Below are positions 59,167 through 64,000 of a DNA stretch of 64,000 nt, one piece after another (the first letter of the stretch is position 1; each line of letters starts with the position of its first letter). Below the pieces are notes generated by a model. That model worked only from the letters and a program-made list of their open reading frames with translations. It made no database searches and had not been told where the DNA came from. The stretch covers positions 25,503 through 89,502 of the forward strand of contig UQHT01000009.1 of the NCBI GenBank assembly GCA_900540875.1. The letters are read 5' to 3'. The stretch comes from an uncultured Collinsella sp. (GTDB lineage: Bacteria > Actinomycetota > Coriobacteriia > Coriobacteriales > Coriobacteriaceae). Position numbers and translations under genes: made by a program.

Positions 59167-60525
59167 TTAGAAGTCGAGGTCAAGATCCTCGAGCAGAGCC
59201 TCGTCCTCAGCAGAGATCTCGGAATGTTTCTCGGCAGCCATACGAGCCTCTTCAGCCAATGCACGCTTCTCGGCAACCTTGCAGAAGGGGTAGTACACGA
59301 TCAGTGCGAGGACCAGCTGAACCACGTTGGCCACAATCGAGGTCCAAGACATGTTGGTCAGGAAGCCTTCCAGGAACACACCGACGTAAGGAGGCGTGAA
59401 GGTGGAGCAGGGTACCCAGCCCCAGCTCATGAACCAGAACGGGATGGAGGACAGGATGCCGCCGAAGATAACGAACGGGATAAAGAAAATCGGATTCAGA
59501 ACAATCGGGGCACCGAACAGAATCGGCTCGTTTACGCCGAACAACGATGGGATGAAGGCGATGCGGCCAATCTCGCGCTGAACCTTGGACTTGGAGAACA
59601 TGAACCAGATGACAACGCCCATGGTCACGCCCAGGCCGGTGAAGCCGCCAAATGCGGACATGGGACCAGGGGTGAAGATGTGGGTAGCGGCACCACCGGC
59701 CTGAACCGCAGCGATGTTCTCAGCCAGGAACTGCGTGGAAATCGGCTGAACAATCGGCGACAGAACGGAGGGGTGAATGCCGAAGAAGAAGATGAAGCAG
59801 CGCAGGATGTGGTAGAAGGTAACCGCGAGCGGGCTGTCCATCGAACCGACGAGCGGGGCCAGGATGATTGAGAAGATCTCGTTGGGCATGATGCCGAAAA
59901 CGCCCTGACACAGAACACGGATACCCAAGAACAGGCCGATGACGATAGCGGTGACCGGGATGATCTCGAAGGAGCTCGAGATGAAGTCGGGCACGGTATC
60001 AGGCATCTTGATGGTGAAGTGACGCTTCTTGCACCAACGGTACACCTCGACCGCGAGTAGCGAAGCGACCATGGCAACAAACAGACCCTTGGAACCCATG
60101 CCACGCAGCGCGATGCCGCCGGCCTCGTCCATTTCCATGCCGAGCAACAGGAAGGCAACGAGGGCCATGGACATGGAGCCGGGAGCGTCCAGCTCATAGG
60201 ACTTGGCCAGGTGGTAGGCGGTAACGACGGAAACGAAGACCGACATCAGGCCCATGGAAACGTTATAGGCCAAATCGAAGTACTGGGTGTTGTTCAGAAT
60301 CCAAATGGAGATGGGGTTGGTCTCGCCAATCATGTTGGGAATGGCGGCCGGGATCAGGCAGAACGAACCAATCAGTAGCAGCGGGGTCATGGCGATCATG
60401 GCCTTCTTAACTGCGGACAGGTGACGCTGCTTGTCCATCTTCTCGGCAACAGGGCCAAGATAGGTGTTCAGCAGGTTTTCGAATTTATCAAAGGCACTCT
60501 GCTTTTTCTCTACAGCTTCCGACAT
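59167..60525 (-). CDS. PTS cellobiose/chitobiose-family EIIC component
   Basis: 452 residues, about ten hydrophobic helices, PTS_IIC lac/cel type: N-terminal amphipathic LLNTYLGPVAEKMDKQRHLS, then MPDTVPDFISSSFEIIPVTA, GIHPSVLSPIVQPI and FGVNEPILFGAPIVLNPIFF. The acidic C-terminus ends EDEALLEDLDLDF. The start is ATG 60525 with GGAGG 9 nt upstream. EIIB and EIIA are separate genes upstream in the same operon. The sugar cannot be predicted; no glycosidase gene accompanies it. Confidence 0.9.
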   Translation of the reverse strand: MSEAVEKKQSAFDKFENLLNTYLGPVAEKMDKQRHLSAVKKAMIAMTPLLLIGSFCLIPAAIPNMIGETNPISIWILNNTQYFDLAYNVSMGLMSVFVSVVTAYHLAKSYELDAPGSMSMALVAFLLLGMEMDEAGGIALRGMGSKGLFVAMVASLLAVEVYRWCKKRHFTIKMPDTVPDFISSSFEIIPVTAIVIGLFLGIRVLCQGVFGIMPNEIFSIILAPLVGSMDSPLAVTFYHILRCFIFFFGIHPSVLSPIVQPISTQFLAENIAAVQAGGAATHIFTPGPMSAFGGFTGLGVTMGVVIWFMFSKSKVQREIGRIAFIPSLFGVNEPILFGAPIVLNPIFFIPFVIFGGILSSIPFWFMSWGWVPCSTFTPPYVGVFLEGFLTNMSWTSIVANVVQLVLALIVYYPFCKVAEKRALAEEARMAAEKHSEISAEDEALLEDLDLDF

Positions 60526-60564
60526 ACGTCGCATCCTCCACTTCAGGAAATATCAAACAGGGGC

Positions 60565-60927
60565 TTACTGGTTTGCCTCGGCGGCCTCGCGGGCCATGTC
60601 AGCCTTCTTCTTGGCGATGAGCAGCTGCTTAAACACGGTAGCACCGTCCATCTTGCCGTAGGTCTCCTGATCGACGATCACGTATGGGATGTGACGAGGC
60701 TCAATCAGGGGCTTGATGGACTCGAGCTTATGGGCGATCTGAGGACCCATAATCAACGCGTCCATGTGGTCGACCTCCTGGTCCAGCAGGTCGGCAGCGA
60801 TGGCCTTGAGCTCAAAGTCATCGTCGTTGAGCTTCTGGCTGTTGTGGATCGTCTGCTTGATGCGATCCATCAGCATGGTGGTGGAGAAACCACCGGCACA
60901 GCACAAAACGATGTTCATCTTTGCCAT
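60565..60927 (-). CDS. PTS cellobiose/chitobiose-family EIIB component
   Basis: 120 residues with the phosphocysteine loop NIVLCCAGGFSTTMLMDRIK at the N-terminus (Cys9 or Cys10; by family position the Cys just before A-G-G-F-S). It then shows the flavodoxin-like beta-alpha pattern ending in VIVDQETYGKMDGATVFKQL. The ATG at 60927 follows AAAGGGATAA. It lies 39 bp upstream of EIIC. Confidence 0.9.
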   Translation of the reverse strand: MAKMNIVLCCAGGFSTTMLMDRIKQTIHNSQKLNDDDFELKAIAADLLDQEVDHMDALIMGPQIAHKLESIKPLIEPRHIPYVIVDQETYGKMDGATVFKQLLIAKKKADMAREAAEANQ

Positions 60928-61020
60928 TGTTTATCCCTTTCTAACGGCAATTGAATACTGTTGGAGAAGGAACGGACCGCAGCGCTCGTAGCGCGCATCG
61001 CTCCTTCGCAGACGTGTTTC

Positions 61021-61353
61021 TTACGCCTGCTTGGCCTCGGCGTCGCGCTCCTCGAAGATCTTGACGATCTCCTCGATGAGGTCACGGGCGAGCTGAGAGG
61101 TCATGTAGTGATCCTGGGCATGGACCATAAGCAGGCTCGCAGCGGCGGCGTTCTCCGCGCCGGACAGGGCCTGGGTAATCACCTCGGTCTGGGCGGCATG
61201 GGCGGCCAGATCGGCCTCCTTGGCTTCGGCAAGCAGCGCACGGGCGCCCTCGTAGTCGCGCTCACGCACGCAAGCGAGCGCGGCGAACGCCTTGCCCTTG
61301 CTGGCGCCGGCAGAGCCGATGATGGTCATGATTTGCTGTTCGTTGTTTTCCAC
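61021..61353 (-). CDS. PTS lactose/cellobiose-family EIIA component
   Basis: 110 residues, helical, with the phosphohistidine region SLLMVHAQDHYMTSQLARDL (about 74-93) and MTIIGSAGASKGKAFAAL near the start. The start is taken as GTG 61353, preceded by AAAGGGATTAT; the longer frame to 61527 lies within the peptidase gene and is rejected. It is a distant relative of LacF at 49042. Confidence 0.88.
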   Translation of the reverse strand: MENNEQQIMTIIGSAGASKGKAFAALACVRERDYEGARALLAEAKEADLAAHAAQTEVITQALSGAENAAAASLLMVHAQDHYMTSQLARDLIEEIVKIFEERDAEAKQA

Positions 61354-61432
61354 CGGGATAATCCCTTTCTGCTCGGCGGGCACGTCACCGCTTTGACGGC
61401 GCGCCCGATTGAAACCGTTGACTGCCGAAGCG

Positions 61433-62479
61433 CTACTCGAAGCTCTTAAGCTCCTCATAGGTGACGCGATCGATCGAGGTTGCCAGCGCGCATACCAGAT
61501 CGACTGCCGCGTCCAAATCGGCACCACGCATGACAGACCACGAACCGTGGCAGTAGCGCAACGGCACGCCGATCACCGTTGCCAGCTTGCCGTCTCCCAC
61601 TAGATGAGCGGTGCCGGCATCGGTGCCGCCGCCCTTGAACAGGTCACGCTGGAAGGGGATGTTGTTCTTCTCGGCGGTGTCCACGATGAAGTGCAGCAGC
61701 TTCTCGTTGGGGACATGCATGCGGTCGTAGTGCACGATCATGGGACCGTGGCCGTTCTTGCGGCTGTTATTCCAACCGCGATCGAACTCGGGCGGATTAG
61801 CGATGTCCACTGGGATGACGATATCGGCATCCAGGTGCGCCGCAGCCGTCTGAGCACCACGGCAGCCAACCTCCTCGGAAGAGGAACCGGCAAACCACAG
61901 CTCGGCTGCGTGCGGGGTGTTGGCCAGGCGCTTCATGGCCTCGGTCACCACATACACACCGGCGCGGTCGTCGAACGCCTTGCCCAGCAGAATATCACTC
62001 ACGGGCTTGAGCTCGCACTCGGCCGCAAAGGTTCCCCAGTCGCCAATCTCAATGCCCAGCTCACGGACTTCTTCAGCCGTCTCGCAGCCAAAGTCGATGT
62101 ACATATCGGTCGGAGTGCCGTCGGTATCGCGCTTGGCAAACAACACGCCGCGAACTTTCTCGCCGCTACGCGTCTTGATGCGCACAATCTGGCTCTCGAC
62201 GCTGTTCTTACGCGGGCCGCCCACGCCGATCACATGAACCATGCCGATATCGGAAATATAGCGAACCATAAAGCCGGCCTCGTCCATGTGGCCGGTGAAC
62301 AGAATGCGGACCGGATTCTCCTCGGTACCCGCGCTCTTAAACATGATCGAACCGAGTTTGTCGTACTCGACGGCGTCGGCGATATCGTCAAGCTCGGCAT
62401 GCATGATGGAGCGGACCTCGCCCTCGCGGCAAGCGACAGCGTCGGCGTTGCTCAAGGCGAACATAAGCTCCTTGTTCAT
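61433..62479 (-). CDS. M42-family metallo-aminopeptidase (glutamyl aminopeptidase/PepA-like)
   Basis: 348 residues. Putative dinuclear zinc ligands are His in LFTGHMDEAGFMV, Asp in GKAFDDRAGVYV, the Glu pair in SSSEEVGCRGAQTA, Asp in VIPVDIANPPEFD and His in PLRYCHGSWSV. The family forms large tetrahedral cytosolic complexes that trim peptides. The ATG at 62479 follows AAGGGGGG. It is first in the minus-strand operon with the cellobiose-type PTS, pepP and the RDD gene. Some M42 members act as cellulases by annotation, but the residues here fit peptidase activity. Confidence 0.9.
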   Translation of the reverse strand: MNKELMFALSNADAVACREGEVRSIMHAELDDIADAVEYDKLGSIMFKSAGTEENPVRILFTGHMDEAGFMVRYISDIGMVHVIGVGGPRKNSVESQIVRIKTRSGEKVRGVLFAKRDTDGTPTDMYIDFGCETAEEVRELGIEIGDWGTFAAECELKPVSDILLGKAFDDRAGVYVVTEAMKRLANTPHAAELWFAGSSSEEVGCRGAQTAAAHLDADIVIPVDIANPPEFDRGWNNSRKNGHGPMIVHYDRMHVPNEKLLHFIVDTAEKNNIPFQRDLFKGGGTDAGTAHLVGDGKLATVIGVPLRYCHGSWSVMRGADLDAAVDLVCALATSIDRVTYEELKSFE

Positions 62480-62572
62480 AGGTAACCCCCCTTGTGGTCG
62501 TATGGCGGCGCCCGTAGTGGCGGCGTCTGTATGCGAGTGTATCGACAGCGCGCCGCAAATGATGTATCCGGG

Positions 62573-62616
62573 CTTTCACCGTAGCGGTGAAACGGTGAAA
62601 GCCCCTCCCCTTTCAC
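62573..62616. promoter_or_regulatory. TTTCACC/GGTGAAA dyads in the divergent promoter of the M42 and MalY-type genes
   Basis: TTTCACC at about 62574, GGTGAAA at about 62586, CGGTGAAAG at about 62593 and CTTTCACC at about 62610 form overlapping palindromes, including GGGCTTTCACCG with CGGTGAAAGCCC. This may be a shared operator for the two divergent units or a hairpin in the 5' leader. Confidence 0.45.
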
Positions 62617-62759
62617 CACGGCCGTGCAATTACTGGGGATGGGGCTCCATATGCATCTTTGTCATACTTATCTGCAACATACGCCGCTGATGCGAACCAC
62701 GCCGGCGGTGTGCGACCCACATCCGCGGGTCGCGTCTATATCGCCGAGGAGGATACCTT

Positions 62760-63974
62760 ATGCCGGTTTACGACTTCGATTCCATGGCTGACCGCTCGCT
62801 CGATCACGCTCGCAAGTGGGACCCCGCCATCATCAAGCAGAAATTCCCTAAGGCTGGGGATGACTACATTCCCATGTGGATCGCCGACATGGACTTTGCC
62901 GCCGCCCCCGCAATCTGCACGCGTCTGGCCGAGGTAGCCCAAAACGGAGCATACGGCTATGGCTATGCGCACGACGGCTTTTACAACGCCGTCATCAACT
63001 GGCAGCGCCGCCGCCATAACAACGAGGTCAAGCGCGAGTGGATCACACTCGCCTATGGAACCGTCCCGACCATCCACTACCTGTATCAGGCATTCTGCCA
63101 GCCCAACGACTGCGTCATCCTCAACACGCCGGTCTACGACCCCTTTGGCTACGCGGCGCACAACAACGGGTTCCGCGTAATCGAAAACCCGCTCATCTAT
63201 CGCGATCGCACCTATCGCATCGACTTCGACCTGCTCGAGGAACAGATGGATCGTTTCCGTCCACGCGTGCACCTGTTCTGCTCGCCGCACAACCCCGGTG
63301 GTCGCATCTGGACGCTCGATGAAATCACCCGCGTCGCCGAGATCTGCCACAAGTACAACTGCTTACTGGTGGTCGATGAGGTTCACTGCGAGCACATCAT
63401 GGCCGGCTCGTTCATCTCGGCCCTGCAGCTGCCCGAGCGTTATCTGGACAACCTTATCGTACTCACCTCGCCCAACAAGGGCTTTAATCTGGGCGGCCTC
63501 AAGACTTCCTACTCTATGATCCCCAGCGAGCGCATCCGCACTATCTTCCGCCATCGCCTGGAGATGAACTCTATTACCTCTCCCAACACGTTTGGCTGCG
63601 CCGCCATCATCGCCGCTTACGATGAGTCCGAGGAGTGGCTGGACCAGATCACCGACTATCTGCGCGAGTCTTATGCACAGACCGCCGCCTTCATCGAGGA
63701 GAAGATGAAGGGTTGGGAGCTCATGCGTATGGATGCATCCTACCTACCGTGGGTGAACATCGCTGGCACGGGCGCCACGGCAACCGAAATCTGCAACCAC
63801 ATGGCAGCGAAGGCGGGCGTCATCGTGGGCGATGGCACCTTCTATGTCGCGAACGGCGCCGACTTCGTGCGCTTGAACCTGGGCATGCCTCGCAAGCTGG
63901 TCATCGAGGCCATGGATCGCATGGCTACCCACCAGCTCATCAAGTGGTACCGTCAAGATTCTTTCGCAAATTGA
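62760..63974 (+). CDS. patB: MalY/PatB-type aminotransferase, probable cystathionine beta-lyase
   Basis: 404 residues, PLP fold type I. Visible features: MWIADMDFAAAPAICTRL, GAYGYGYAHDGFYNAVINWQ, the PLP-contact NTPVYDPFGYAAHNN, FCSPHNPGGRIW (the NPGG loop), VVDEVHCEH with the conserved Asp, and the Schiff-base Lys in LTSPNKGFNLGGLKTSY. MalY/PatB enzymes cleave C-S bonds of cystathionine and S-conjugates. The ATG at 62760 follows GAGGAGG. It is divergent from the PTS-peptidase operon, which hints at a shared inducer. Confidence 0.9.
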   Translation: MPVYDFDSMADRSLDHARKWDPAIIKQKFPKAGDDYIPMWIADMDFAAAPAICTRLAEVAQNGAYGYGYAHDGFYNAVINWQRRRHNNEVKREWITLAYGTVPTIHYLYQAFCQPNDCVILNTPVYDPFGYAAHNNGFRVIENPLIYRDRTYRIDFDLLEEQMDRFRPRVHLFCSPHNPGGRIWTLDEITRVAEICHKYNCLLVVDEVHCEHIMAGSFISALQLPERYLDNLIVLTSPNKGFNLGGLKTSYSMIPSERIRTIFRHRLEMNSITSPNTFGCAAIIAAYDESEEWLDQITDYLRESYAQTAAFIEEKMKGWELMRMDASYLPWVNIAGTGATATEICNHMAAKAGVIVGDGTFYVANGADFVRLNLGMPRKLVIEAMDRMATHQLIKWYRQDSFAN

Positions 63975-64000
63975 TCGAGGCGGCCTCGGCCCCGCCTTGC

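Overview
The window looks like chromosomal DNA of a gut actinobacterium of the class Coriobacteriia, most probably Collinsella. This is an inference from content: high G+C, a fermentative lifestyle (pyruvate formate-lyase, several PTS systems), an agmatine/putrescine cluster, and two LuxR regulators fused to a multi-helix membrane domain. No rRNA or tRNA gene was recognised, so the taxonomic call rests on gene content alone.

Layout. 1-8.4 kb: partial LacI regulator, a pyruvate formate-lyase whose glycyl-radical domain is a separate small gene, and a MarR-controlled heterodimeric ABC exporter. 8.4-15.7 kb: a MITE-like element, DAHP synthase, an acetyltransferase, a decayed kinase, agmatine deiminase 1 with a divergent GAF-LuxR regulator, and a DUF4143 ATPase. 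15.9-28.2 kb: MATE exporter and amidohydrolase, membrane LuxR 1, APC permease, agmatine deiminase 2, APC permease, putrescine carbamoyltransferase, membrane LuxR 2. The enzymes and antiporter-like permeases fit the agmatine deiminase pathway; no carbamate kinase is in the window. 28.5-34.7 kb: BceAB-like ABC system, a Nudix-Vsr fusion protein, AraC regulator, HAD phosphatase. 34.9-39.7 kb: class II aldolase with divergent DeoR regulator, an IS3-family insertion sequence, and an A-type flavoprotein.

39.7-54.3 kb is a galactose/lactose region. galK-galT (Leloir pathway) lie divergent to a LacI regulator. A minus-strand run encodes tagatose-6-phosphate pathway enzymes (lacA, lacB, an aldose epimerase-like protein, lacC). 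Then come the lactose PTS (lacF, lacE), phospho-beta-galactosidase (lacG) and a second LacI paralogue. No lacD-type aldolase is adjacent; the class II aldolase at 34953-35810 could fill that step. 54.3-64 kb: a four-unit hairpin array, a second DUF4143 ATPase preceded by phased direct repeats, a DeoR remnant, HPr, and a minus-strand operon joining a three-gene cellobiose-type PTS to two peptidases and an RDD membrane protein, with a divergent MalY-type lyase.

The most unusual features are: (i) the Nudix-Vsr fusion, which joins nucleotide-pool cleaning to mismatch nicking in one polypeptide; (ii) intergenic elements with a conserved core flanked by perfect 29-nt inverted arms that differ completely between copies; (iii) phased direct repeats (3 x 23 bp, 4 x 34 bp) upstream of both DUF4143 ATPases; (iv) a 4 x 80 bp array of hairpins; (v) the split pyruvate formate-lyase. 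Intergenic space is rich in dyad repeats of several families.
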